From assembly GCF_963924675.1 (NCBI RefSeq), contig NC_089222.1:141730281-141794280 (forward strand): a DNA stretch of 64,000 bases. The letters run 5' to 3'. Source of the DNA: Phocoena phocoena. Lineage: Eukaryota; Chordata; Mammalia; Artiodactyla; Phocoenidae. A program made the position numbers and the translations under genes. Each line of letters opens with the position of its first letter. The first letter of the stretch is position 1. Positions 11,188 to 21,734 of the stretch are shown piece by piece. Below the pieces are notes generated by a model. The model did not search any database. It had not been told where the DNA came from and worked only from the letters and a program-made list of their open reading frames with translations.

Positions 11188-13110
11188 CATTTCTTGAAGC
11201 TTTGTGTCTGACTGAAAATGTGTGAAACAACATTTTATCCATAATACATGCAAGCTTATTCTAATTCAGAATTAGCATGAGAAATTACTTGGCCTTAAGG
11301 AAAATCTGTGTGCCTACAAGATGCACCATATCGATCTGGTTCCTTGCTGTCCTGTAATAATGTTGCTAAGACTACAAGCAAAGACACAAGTACAAAGGAC
11401 TGTAGCCTTTGCACGCATGCTCTCCTCTGCCAGCCAAGGTATAAGCTTCTCCTCTTGGGCCAGACCTGTTCTAGTGCCCCAGGGATGATGGGCACCTACG
11501 TCTGAATGACCCATGTAGCCAGTGAGGCTTGTAGCATGGGAGAGTTTCCCAGCATTTGGGGGAATTAGATAAGAAGATACTGAAGAAAACGAAGAGGAGT
11601 TTCTACTCTTACGTAGAGGAGAAGAAGCCATTTGTAGCCATGTAATAAACTCTCAGTGGGCAGAGTGGTGGCCCCAGGCCTTTTAGCTGGCTCCAGACTA
11701 CCCAGGATTTCAGCAGTCTGTTGGATGTCAAACCCAACAAAAGAATGTTGAGATGCTAACATGTTATGAAGAAGCTTCATGACACTGTCACCACAGAGAT
11801 AAGCCCCTCGTGAGGAACAGCTGGGATAAGTAACATAGCAGATTTAAATTGGGATTTATTTCCACAAAACTCAATTGCTTGTGAATGGCTACCTTGTGAA
11901 TGGCTACCTTGAGAATGGCTACCTTGTGAATGGCTTCTGAATGATCAACAACCATATGTTTGCAGTCAGAGCCCTGAGGTCTTCAAGATGTGTAAAATCA
12001 GCAGCCTGATTCCTGCATCTGTGGAAGGGCTCATGGTTCCAGTTCACATTTTTCTTTACCATTACATGCAAAGGCAAGATTCAACTTTAAGAGAGGGAAA
12101 ACACCTCCTAATGAATCAGGTTCAGCTACATTTAGGGATCTATAAAGGTCTTCCTCCAAAACTCTAGGTTCCAGCCTTATATTGGACAACTGGACCCTTA
12201 TACCTCCTGTCCATTCCACACACACATGTCCCCCATCCCTGACACAGATACCTACAATATATGCATCCTTTCACGTAAACTTTGCACATCAGCTAACAGA
12301 AGATTCATAAAAAGAGACACAAAAATAAAGCTAAAATGTGAATTCTCAAACCAAAAGGGTAGACATTGAAGTCCTGACTGAAACACAGTTCTATCCCCCC
12401 CGCCCACTAAATGGATCATTTCACTTTCATCCTTTTCCCACTTTCACATATGTTATTATTGTCCTAAATTTCATGGCTCAGGGTTTTCCAATTAGCCTGC
12501 CATAAGCATGTGTTTCAGGAGACAGTGCAGAAGCACTTGGCACTGTTGATGCTGGGAAACTGCAGCTCAGGAAGAGCCAGTCCTCTCTGGGAATACTTCC
12601 TGAGATGGTGGCAGGATGCCACAGCCCAGCATAGCTTAACACTTTATCACACAGAGAAAGGAAAAGATGAAAAGTAACAGGACGGAATCTTAATAACGTA
12701 ATCAAGGGAGTCCCATGTAACCTGCTCTACATTAAAAGACAGCAACCGCTGGACCTGTGACCCTCAAGTACACCTCAATAGTTGAAGGCTCTCTAGGTAA
12801 CCACTGATTCTCAAGGCCTGAGTTCATCACAGTTTGGCTTTCGACCGAGCTGCCCACCATCCAACACATTCTTTACTGCTCCAAAGTAATTTGAATTTAT
12901 CATGGACTGGATTTAGCAAATTTATCTTTAACTGAATTCCAAATGATTTCTAATTCTCCTTTTAGTTCGAGGCAGCACATATTACGTGGCACAGAATGCT
13001 TTTAAAACAACATCATTGTTTGAAACATTCGGTGGGGTTGATGCCACATTTCTCTGAAAAAAAAAAAAGTCAGCTAAAGAGAAAAGGAAATAACATCACC
13101 ACCAACATAG
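11188..13110. other. Unassigned sequence
   Basis: No gene is recognised. A small 15-bp tandem repeat lies at 11881-11936. The rest is ordinary mixed-composition sequence without a repeat I can name. Confidence 0.4.
11881..11936. repeat. 15-bp tandem repeat, about 3.7 copies
   Basis: The unit 'GTGAATGGCTACCTT' occurs at 11881, 11896 and 11911 (one substitution), then as a partial copy at 11926. The near-identity of the copies suggests recent slippage or duplication. Confidence 0.9.
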
Positions 13111-13275
13111 GCATCCATTCATTTACTCACCCACTCATTCACTCAAGAATTCACTCACTCACTCACTCACTCAAGCATTTGTTAATTCATTGACTCACTC
13201 AGTCACTCATGAAAGTATTCACTCATTCATTAACTCAAGCTTTCCTTCATTTATTCATTCACTCACTCATTTCAG
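13111..13275. repeat. Imperfect tetranucleotide tract (ACTC/ATTC)n
   Basis: A long run of 'ACTC', 'ATTC' and related four-base units with interruptions. Open frames rich in His, Ser, Leu and Thr through here are translations of the repeat. Confidence 0.9.
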
Positions 13276-14228
13276 AGCTATGCGTCACAGTGCTACCTAG
13301 TGCTGGGAACTGCGCAAGGGGACAACCTTGGCCTCCTAGCTCCTCTTTAGGCATCTGTTTATGTCACACAACAAGGGTGGGCATGCGTGTGGGTCGACGA
13401 CCCCATTCCAAGTGCATAAGCGTCTTTCCTTCAGTGACAAGGAGAAATGCCAAACAACAACAAAACAGAAGGAGGGGGTGTTGGCAATATTACTATGAAA
13501 GGCACGGGTCTGTGGGCAGAGCCACATTAAGACATTCATGGGTCTTTCCTTCAAAAAAATTGTTTAAAATTATATTCTATGACTAGCAGGATTAAGAGAA
13601 ATGCAATCTGGGCTGGATTATGTTCATTTTTTTCTTCTGATTTGGAAGGAATTAAAATATTTTCATGGGATGCTAAAATTATAGTGGCCCTAGACACTGT
13701 GCCTATTGTACTAGGGGATCACCTGGCTCTGGCTTTGGGGTCACTCATGCCAGCATCCTAATCTTTCAACACCCATGAACGGCATTGACCGTGCACAAGG
13801 CAGCTCACTTCTTCATGCCCAGGTCTTTGTTGCTAAGACATACCTAGGGTTCTTGTTTCTGCTTCTCCTCTCCCCATCAAACAGGAATAAAAATAGAATC
13901 GGCTCTCAAGGTCAGTGAACCCTACGAGTGGCAAGACCACAGAAGTCTCTCCTTGGTTGCTCTTAACACTGAACCAGAACATCCAGACCAAGTAAGGCTC
14001 ATGAAATTGGAGTCAGTTTCGTCAGTTGCCCACTATGAAGTAGGTTAAACCAAAGAGTTCCCACTTCAGGGAATGAATCAAGTAGGGTCTTTATTTTGTC
14101 TCTTATAATAATTCTCATTTTATACCACATTCCACCTCCCCATCCATCCCTATCTTAATTATCGCTTTTAAGATACTTTGTAACTGACATTTATTTTGGA
14201 TTTTGAACTCAGTTTGATCTTAAATCCT
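13276..14228. other. Unassigned sequence
   Basis: No recognised gene or repeat. Confidence 0.4.
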
Positions 14229-14831
14229 CTTTTTTTTTTTAATTGGAGTATAGTTGCTTTACAATGTCAGTTTCTGCTGTACAGTAAACTGAATCAGCCA
14301 CATATATACATGTATCCCCTCTTCCTTGGATTTCCCTCCAGATGAAGCAACCAACGAAGGATTCATCTCCAAAATATACAACCAGTTCATGCAGCTCAAT
14401 ATCAATGAAACAAACAACCCAATCAAAAAATGGGCAGAAGACCTAAATAGACATTTCTCCAAAGAAGACACACAGATGGCCAACAAACACATGAAAAGAT
14501 GCTCAACATCACTAATTATTAGAGAAATGCAAATCAAAACTACAATGAGGTATCATCCCACACCAGTCAGATGGCCATCATCAAAAAATCTACACACTGG
14601 AGAGGGTGTGGAGAAAAGGGAACCCTCTTACACTGTTGGTGGGAATGTAACTTGGTGCAGCCACTATGGAGAACAGTATGGAGGTTCCTTAAAAAACTGA
14701 AACTAGAACTACCATATGACCCAGCCATCCCATTCCTGGGCATATACCTGCAGAAAGCCATAATTCAAAAAGATACATGCACCCCAACATTCATTGCAGC
14801 TCTATTTACAATAGCCAGGGCATGGAAGTAA
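14229..14831 (-). mobile_element. 5'-inverted (twin-primed) L1 insertion
   Basis: Two L1 pieces lie in opposite orientation. From the T-run at 14229 to about 14340 is antisense L1 3' UTR ('AGTTGCTTTACAATGTCAG', 'TTTCTGCTGTACAG'). From about 14341 to 14831 is sense ORF2 C-terminal sequence. Its 124-codon frame from 14326 and the overlapping 86-codon frame from 14571 include [15 protein letters not shown] and [11 protein letters not shown]. The far end of the inverted piece is its 3'-most position and the central junction its 5'-most position, as the twin-priming model predicts. About 400 bp of intervening L1 is missing. A CHR SINE later inserted at the right end, and the original TSD is not clear. 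Confidence 0.85.
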
Positions 14832-14840
14832 CAGACTTTT

Positions 14841-15047
14841 TTTTTTTTTTTTTTTGCGGTATGTGGGCCTCTCACTGCTGTGGCCTCTCCCGCTGCGGAG
14901 CACAGGCTCCGGACGCGCAGGCTCAGCGACCATGGCTCACGGGCCTAGCCGCTCCGTGGCATGTGGGATCTTCCCGGACCGGGGCACGAACCCGTGTCCC
15001 CTGCATCGGCAGGCGGACTCTCAACCACTGCGCCACCAGGGAAGCCC
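14841..15047 (-). mobile_element. CHR-type SINE, short form, antisense
   Basis: Begins with the complement of the poly-A tail, then 'GCGGTATGTGGGCC', and ends with the complement of the SINE head, 'CCACCAGGGAAGCCC'. The 13-bp TSD 'GTAACAGACTTTT' / 'GTAACTGACTTTT' (one mismatch) lies at 14828-14840 and 15048-15060. The left TSD copy begins in the last bases of the twin-primed L1, so the SINE is younger. Confidence 0.95.
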
Positions 15048-15060
15048 GTAACTGACTTTT

Positions 15061-15200
15061 TATGTCCATCATCTGTCTGTCCTCACTGGAACATTTAGCT
15101 CTACAAGGGCAAGAATTAGTATGCTCTGTTTACTACTGTATTATTATTCCTGACACTTAGCACTACGTGAATATTACTTGTTAATTAAATTGATTTGAAA
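15061..15200 (+). mobile_element. L2/MIR-type 3' fragment
   Basis: Diverged but ordered similarity to the common L2/MIR 3' end: 'CTGTCCTCACTGGAACATTTAGCTCTACAAGGGCA', then 'TACTGTATTATTATTCCTGACACTTAGCAC' and a terminal AT-rich 'TGTTAATTAAATTGA'. An ancient mammal-wide element. Confidence 0.6.
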
Positions 15201-15308
15201 ATGATCAGAAACACTGGTTTGAAAAACATTAAAATTCAGCCTTCAGTATATTTGGGGTATATTCTACGAGAATTGTTTCTCTACAAACTACAACCCTTGG
15301 TCTAGTAC

Positions 15309-16090
15309 TGTTAGAGAGCTCAAGGTCTGGCTGCTCCCTGCTCACAAGACAACGCTTGAGAGGCAAGTGTCGGTAGAAGGGAAAAGGAAAAGTTGTTTTA
15401 TTTCAGAGGCTGGCAACTGGGGGAGAGGGAAAGTTCACGTCCAAAGGCTGACTCCCCCACTGCCGATCAGTGAGCAAGAGCTTTTAAAGGGGAGTTTCAG
15501 GGGTGTATCAGCAGAGGGAGGGGGCTCCATGCAGAAACAGCACAGTCAGCTCTGACCATCATCTTGAAACTGGCCAGCGATGGTCTGATCAGTGTCATCT
15601 TGATTGTTTCAGGTACAGTTAATCTTCAGTTCCGGGGTCAGTTTGTTCCCATTTCTTTGATCTCAGTTCTCAGAACTGTGGCAGCTATGCCATGGTTACA
15701 GTCTGGTCATCATGTAGTTAACTTCCACCTGGTGGAAGGTTCAGTATTTACAGAACAGCTCGAAAAATATGGCTCAGAATAATATCTATAGCCTTTGAGG
15801 AGAAACTACAGGTCCTTGACTTTGCTTAATGACTAAACTATTATTACTTTGTCCTGTTTGCTTTTCCTTTGTTTCTGCATTTTCTTATTTCTCTGATTAA
15901 ACTTACCCTCCAGCTAAAGTTTTTCTACAGACAGAACGCAGGCAGAGGGAGGCATGGGGGAGGGGGCTTCTCTCCTGGGAAGGCCTCATAGGGTCCTGTT
16001 TTGTTTCCGTATTCCTGGTAACGCAGCCTAATATTTTTTCTGTCTGTTCATCTTTTCCCACTTCTGATAATATAAACTATTCTTGACTAA
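15309..16090 (-). mobile_element. Possible LTR remnant of an endogenous retrovirus, antisense
   Basis: The minus strand carries an AATAAA signal at about 15396-15401, with a GC-richer U5-like part to its left and an AT-richer body to its right. The organisation resembles an inverted solo LTR. I cannot name a family or prove the ends, and no viral gene remnant is visible. An old unclassified unique region is the alternative. Confidence 0.3.
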
Positions 16091-16599
16091 AGTGTACAGC
16101 AAGGGATGCAGAATGTATGTGTACCACCCCCTTCTTCCCCTTTCAAATTCTTCATGTGCCACAATTTCTTATCTAAATTTTATACCAATCTGACAGCTTC
16201 TCATAAAGCAAGAAGAACAAAGAGAGCATAGTAGCAAAGTTACTGAGCTAATTTTATTAAGGCACAAGGTGCTTTAGGATATGATTGAAATACTTTTTTT
16301 TCATAAAGATTGGCCAGTCTAGTTGAAAAAAAGACAAGACTTTGGATTAACCATTTCCAATATTCTGAATGTACAAACTATCCCATTTCCCACAAAGGGG
16401 AGCTCTCCCGAGCTTTAGGGAATACTTTGTTGTCCCTGTGGACCACTGCTATCACACAGACACTTCAGGCTGTACATTCAGGGAGATGCTTATGGTAATT
16501 ACAGGCGGAGACGCACGGAAAAGGAAAAACTATTAAGAATCTTATTTTCTTCCTTATGACATATCAACTCATTTCCATTTTTATTCAAAATGTTATTCG
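16091..16599. other. Unassigned sequence
   Basis: No recognised feature. Confidence 0.4.
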
Positions 16600-16613
16600 T
16601 TGTATTGATTTTT

Positions 16614-16803
16614 TTTTTTTTTTTTTGCGGTACGTGGGCCTCTCACTGTTGTGGCCTCTCCCGTTGCGGAGCACAGGCTCTGGACGCCCAGGCTCAGCGG
16701 CCATGGCTCACGGGCATGTGGGATCTTCCCAGACCAGGGCACAAACCCGTGTCCCCTGCATCGGCAGGCGGACTCTCAACCACTGCACCACCAGGGAAGC
16801 CCC
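16614..16803 (-). mobile_element. CHR-type SINE, short form with 16-bp internal deletion
   Basis: An antisense copy with poly-T, 'GCGGTACGTGGGCC' and the inverted head ending 'CCACCAGGGAAGCCCC'. A 14-bp TSD 'TTGTATTGATTTTT' is at 16600-16613 and 16805-16818. Relative to neighbouring copies, 16 bases are absent between 'CTCACGGG' and 'CATGTGGG', at about 16714. Confidence 0.95.
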
Positions 16804-16819
16804 ATTGTATTGATTTTTA

Positions 16820-17431
16820 TTATAAAATTAATATATTCACATTGTAAAAACTTCTATAAATACAGAAAGATAGAAAAAATAAATGAACCATGATCACATA
16901 GTTGCATCTTGCCATAGCAAAATGCCTTCTATTAACATTTTGATGTATGCACTGTAGACTGTTCTGATGCAATGAACAGAATGAACTGAAAGGGGCCCCA
17001 GGAGTTCACTCAGGGTAGCATGGACAATGGGCCAGCTGGAAGCAGGGTCCCCGTTTCTGCTGGCATAGGGGCTGCATCTGAGTGAGGCTTCTTCCCCCGA
17101 CAGAAGGGACTACACCTTCCCATGGGCCTGGGGGTCTCAAGGTGCTGGGCAGCTGGCTCTTTCAGACAATTCTAGTAGCAGTCAATGCCTACTAAACCCA
17201 GACAATGTTTAGTAGGATTTCTCTCGGGCTTACAAGAAAGGAACATATACAGAGAGGTTCCTCGAATGACAGACCCAAGCACTGTCGAGAATACCCAACC
17301 CCAGCCTGCATTTCTGTGGGATGATGAACAGATAAGGAACCCTTTCATTTTCTCACTTACATCTATTTTCTTCCTTAATGTCTATTCCTTAACACATACT
17401 GTACCACCTTGTAGAATATGCCCTTACCTAC
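16820..17431. other. Unassigned sequence
   Basis: Possible traces of a very old repeat around 16830-16970, but I cannot place them. No gene is recognised. Confidence 0.35.
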
Positions 17432-17846
17432 TGTGATAGACAGTTTTCCGTGTCAACCTAGAGTTAGGCTGTAGCACCCAGATATTCAGTCAAACACTAG
17501 TGTAGGTGTTACAGGGAAGTTATTTTGTAGATGTGGTAAACATCAACAATCAGTTGACTTTAAGGAGATTACCCTGGATAATCTGGGTCAGCACAATCTA
17601 ATCAAAGAGCTTGAAAGAACCTAAAGCAGAAATGAGCTTTCCCTGAAGAAGAAATTCAGCCTGTGGACTGCAGTATCAGATCCTGCCCCAGAGTTTCCAG
17701 CCTGTCCTGATGGCTTGCCTTATGGATTTCAGACTCACTTATCCCAATTGCATAATTGTGTGAGCTAATTCCTTGAAATACGTCTCTATCTATCATCTAT
17801 CTATTTCCTACTGGTTCTGTTTCTCTAGTGGACCCTGAATGATACA
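17432..17846 (+). mobile_element. Ancient LTR-like repeat, about 415 bp
   Basis: It begins 'TGTGATAGACAGTTTTCCG', with 'GTGTCAACCTAGAG', 'CCCAGATATTCAGTCAAACA' and 'TGAGCTAATTCC' inside, and ends 'GGTTCTGTTTCTCTAGTGGA' then 'CCTGAATGATACA'. This matches a common mammalian dispersed repeat that I remember. It starts TG and ends CA, and the consensus carries a polyadenylation signal near the 3' end, as an LTR would. The family name is left open. Confidence 0.6.
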
Positions 17847-18066
17847 TTCACCTTGCACGAGAGTTATATAATTTCATTCATAAGCTTAAGTTCTGTATAA
17901 ATGAGAAATCTATTTAGGTAAGGTTTATGAAACTTGGGACTTTTCTCCCATTTATTGGCTTCTTTGTTTTTTTCTTTCCTTTCTTTGATTGAAGTATAGT
18001 TGATTTACAATGTTGCGTTAGTTTCAGGTGTACAGCAAAGTGATTTGGTTATACATATATAAAAGA

Positions 18067-18088
18067 ATATACACACACACACACATAT

Positions 18089-18119
<31 letters not shown>

Positions 18120-18126
18120 GTATATA
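18067..18126. repeat. (CA)n-(TA)n compound microsatellite inside the L1 tail
   Basis: A run of AC dinucleotides followed by interrupted AT dinucleotides, inside the antisense L1 3' UTR of the chimera. Other L1 tails in this window have only a short TATACA stretch at this point. Confidence 0.85.
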
Positions 18127-18329
18127 CACATTCTTTTTCAGATCCTTTTCCCTTATAGGTTATTACAAAATACTGAGTATAGCTCCTTGTGCTCTACAGT
18201 ATATCCTTGTTGGTTATCTAATTTATATATAGTAGTGAGTATCTGTTAATCCCAAACTCCTAATTTATCCCTCCCCGAACTTTCCCCTTTGGTAACCATA
18301 AGTTTGTTTTCTATGTCTGTGGGTCTATT

Positions 18330-18436
18330 AAAAACATGGAACGCTTCACGTATTTGTGTGTCTTCCTCGAACAGGGGCCAAGCTAATCTTCTCTGCATGG
18401 TTCCAATTTTAGTATATGTGCTGCCAAAGCAAGCAT
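18330..18436 (-). pseudogene. U6 snRNA retropseudogene
   Basis: U6 is the catalytic small nuclear RNA of the spliceosome, made by RNA polymerase III. The minus strand reads through the whole 107-nt U6 from 'TGCTTGCTTTGGCAGCACAT' to 'GAAGCGTTCCATGTTTTT'. By hand alignment to mammalian U6 I count 13 differences, including the first base of the ACAGA box (now GCAGA). The 3' oligo-U is followed directly by L1 sequence. The upstream flank is T-rich target DNA with no recognisable proximal sequence element or TATA box, so a functional gene is unlikely. Confidence 0.95.
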
Positions 18437-18451
18437 GTTTCTTTGTTTTTT

Positions 18452-19084
18452 ATGCTTCCCTTTTTTCCCCAAACGGAGTTGAAGATATCAATATAGCAAG
18501 GTATCATAAATCTAAATGAATATAGAACATTCATGTATTCTAGAATGAACACAGACTATTTGTTAATACATAATTCAGAAATAAAAAAAGGAGGCTTATG
18601 GTAGGCAAGTAAGAAGGCAAGAATATATTTAGGAACAAAATAAATGCCAAAAGCTGGGAGAACAGGAGAACGGAGATGAATTGCTACAAAAATCCGTGGA
18701 AATTCACCAAGTACAAAGGCTGAGGGCAGTGCTCAAAGGCAGAAAGAGATGCCCCCAGGTGCAGAAAGCCAGAAATGGGTCTAGAGAGCAAAGGGAACGC
18801 ACCAGAAACTCAAAATGCTGGCAGGCAGGCTGTAAAGCAGAAAAAGCATTGCTGTGGTTTGGAAAGCTCGTAGCTGGCCTTGCAATGCACAAAGATCTAA
18901 AGGGGGTGTGGCTGGTGTTCTGATCCCAAGCTCTCCAAAGGCAAAGTTTCAAACCCACCTTCACAATGTGTGAAGTTTTTGGCAAACTGAATCTAACTTA
19001 AGATTCCAACTCTGCAACAGAGTCCAGAGACAGCTCAGCTACATGTTAGATTGACTCAGGCTCACACCATCAGCCTGACAGGGG
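18452..19084. other. Unassigned sequence
   Basis: No recognised gene or repeat. Both-strand open frames at 18681-18985 overlap and look like chance. Confidence 0.4.
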
Positions 19085-21235
19085 GCACGTCTTCTCAGGA
19101 GGTGAATATGTCTTATCCCAACACTATGTTCAGCATAAAATAAAAAATCATAAGATGCACAAAGAAGTGAGGAAAAGGGGCCTACATTTAAAAGAGGAAA
19201 CAGTTCATAGAAATAAATATAGCAATGACCCAGATGTCTGAATTATCACTCAGGAATTCTAAAATATCTATGATGAAGGGTCTAGAAGAAAATGATGACA
19301 ACAAATATGAGCAGATGATGAATTTCAGCACATAAATGGAAACAGTATAAAGGAAAATCAAATGGAACTACCAGAATCGAATTATGTGATGTCAGAGAGG
19401 AAGAATGCATAAGCTTATTAGCAGACTTGGACACAGCAGAGTAAAGAATCAGTGAACTCAAAGGCAGGCCAATAGACCCTATCTTGACAGTAGATAGAGA
19501 ATAAAAAGTAAAAAACTAAAATAAAATAAAACAAAGTATCCAAGACACGTAACATACTCTCAAGCAGTATAAATAATTGGAGTCCCAGAGGTTAGAAGAG
19601 ATATAGGAAAAAAATTATTTTAAGAGACAATAGTCACTAAATTTGAAATTAATGAAATACATCAATACATATATCCAAGAAGCTCAGAAAACCACAAACA
19701 TGATAAGCCTTTAAAAAATAATTTTAAAAATCACACCTATCACATCAGAGGCAAACTGCTGAAAACCAAAAATGGAAAGAAAATCTTAAAAGTAGCCCAA
19801 AAAACCCAGCCAGGTCATATGCAAGGAAAGCATGAAAAGAGTGATGATTGAATTTCTCAGAGTGAAATAGAGTTTTCAAAGTGCCAAAATAACTTTTTTA
19901 AAAAGCTGTTAATATAAAATTCTATATCTAACCAAGGTTTACATCAAAAATGAAAGGTAAATTAAGACAAGTTCAGCCAAAGAAAATCTCAGATTTTGTA
20001 GCCAGAAAACCTGTGCTACAAGAAATGCTAAAAGAACTGCTTCAGGGTGAAATATATGATTCCAGATAGAAGTTCAAGCCTGCAGGAAAAAAAAAGAAGA
20101 CCATAGAAAGTGCAAAATATTGGTAAAAATAGGGGACCTATTTATTACTTTTAATACGTGTATGTTTGTGTGTACAGACACATATCTATGTTTGTGTAAT
20201 ACATATAACATATACAGATTTAAGCTACAATTGTTCAAGCAAAAATGGTAGCAACATGTTGTAGGGTTCATAGAATACAGAGGAATAAAAGAGCACAAGG
20301 AGCAAGAAGGGGATAAATGGAATTATACATGTAATCATGGTGTTCCTACATTTTGTAACGAGTTTGATATAATTGGAAATTGAACTGTGTTAAGTTAAAG
20401 ATACACATTGTAATTCCTAGTGACCCTGAAAAAATAATACAAAAGTGTATATTTAAAAAGTTAATAGAATTAAATAATTACTTGGTCACTCAAAATAAGT
20501 CAGGGAATTAAAAAGAGAAACATACACCAATACGAAAGATCTAAACCCAAGTTATGTTGATAATTACATTAAATATGAATAGACTAAATGCCACTTAAAG
20601 ACGAGGTAAATAAACAAGATCCAAATGAATGCATTTTACAAGAAGTACACTTAGAACATAAAGAAACAGATGGTGGAAAATGAAATGTTAAAAAGCAACA
20701 TACATCCAACCACTGTGCATCATACATCTAGATGGCTTTGTTTATACCAGACTTGGTGCAATTCAAGACAAACAGTAACATCAGAGATAAAGAGGAGCAT
20801 TTCATGATGTTAATAGTCACTCCACCAAGAACGAGTAACCAACCTAAATTAAAATGTATCTAACAAAATAGCTGCAAGTCACATGATGCCAAAACCGACA
20901 GAAAAGCTCAGATTTTAACATGCGTCTCCTCATGACTGATAAAACAGGTGGACCAAAACTTGAGTAAAATATAGAATGTTTGATTAACACTATAAACCAA
21001 TTTAACATAATTAACACTTAAAGAACACTCCACTCAACAACTGTGTAGTACAGATTCTTGCCAAGAGCACATGGCATATTAACCAAGATAAATCAAATTC
21101 TTGGACATTAAAAATCCCTCAATTACTCAAATTATAATAATTCAAAGTATGTTCTCTGAAAATAACATTGAAATTAATAGTCATAAGATAACTTTAAAAA
21201 TACTCAACTGGTAGGAAATTAAACAACACATTTCT
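19085..21235 (+). mobile_element. Ancient L1M remnant: ORF1 end, inter-ORF region and ORF2 start
   Basis: Strongly degraded but collinear with L1. ORF1-like text includes 'GGAGTCCCAGAGG', 'CCAAGAAGCTCAGAAAACC' and 'CTACAAGAAATGCTAAAAGA' (up to about 20070). ORF2 endonuclease-region text follows, including 'GAACACTCCACTCAACAAC' and 'AGGAAATTAAACAACACA' at about 21.0-21.2 kb. Stops and frameshifts are everywhere, so no protein is possible. Confidence 0.75.
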
Positions 21236-21289
21236 AAGCAGGTGACAGCCTGAAGAAAATCCATAAGGAAAAATAGAAGACATTTTGGA

Positions 21290-21715
21290 TTGAATGATAG
21301 TAATATTTGTGGTGGTGGGTTCTTGAAGATAATCTGCATGTCCCTCTGTGAGGAAGTGGATTCATAAAATGTGGTGGATACAAATCATTGACTACAATGC
21401 AGCTGCTAGGTACAAGGAATTCAATTTACACATAGCAAAGTGGGAGAATTCCAAACACATAGTGTTCATGAAAATTAAAAGATGTATAACACCCTTTGAT
21501 TATGTAAATTGACACCAACATTTGCATAAAACAATAATACACAGTGTAAAACATACCTACAAAAATGCACACTCAACATATTAGCACATTTCAAATGGTG
21601 GGAGCAGTTATCCTCGAGGAGGTGGGCAATAGGAATAAAAGGAAATAAACAGAACAAAAAGGGAAAGAGTCTCTGTTAGACCAATAACCATCGTGTACCA
21701 CAAAATGAGAGTCCC
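21290..21715 (+). mobile_element. Probable ancient L1 3' region
   Basis: Weak match to the ORF2 terminus and 3' region of old L1s ('AAATGTGGTGGATACAAATC', 'CTACAATGCAGCTGC', 'CACATAGTGTTCATGA'). It lies between two ORF1-type blocks, so the 19-23 kb interval holds at least two old L1 insertions. Confidence 0.45.
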
Positions 21716-21734
21716 AGAATCCTCTGAAACTGAC

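Larger units (their letters stand above)
17973..18438 (-). mobile_element. U6-L1 chimeric retrocopy with 13-bp perfect TSD
   Basis: Read on the minus strand, a full-length U6 snRNA copy (18436 to 18330) is joined directly, in the same orientation, to a 5'-truncated L1 3' end (18329 to about 17973). The whole unit is bounded by the perfect repeat 'TTCTTTGTTTTTT' at 17960-17972 and 18439-18451. One TSD pair around both parts shows a single insertion event. U6-L1 chimeras are known in primates and are explained by L1 reverse transcriptase switching template from L1 RNA to U6 RNA. The L1 part also holds an expanded CA/TA tract. Confidence 0.9.

Noticed and set aside
10745..11253. Four open frames on both strands of up to 150 codons
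   Set aside because: They run through the 200-N gap, and most of their length is undetermined.
13111..13275. Regularly spaced short repeats resembling an array
   Set aside because: A degenerate tetranucleotide microsatellite, with no spacers. There is no CRISPR array in this eukaryotic sequence.
14777..15055. Open frame reading Cys/Gly/Leu-rich text such as CGLSRCGAQAPDAQAQRPW, repeated at many loci
   Set aside because: It is the translation of antisense CHR SINEs (also at 16.6, 32.5, 35.9, 37.7, 49.9 and 62.0 kb), not a protein family.
18330..18436. Functional U6 snRNA gene
   Set aside because: There are thirteen differences from U6, the ACAGA box is altered, no upstream polymerase III elements are visible, and it sits inside a retrotransposed chimera with a TSD.
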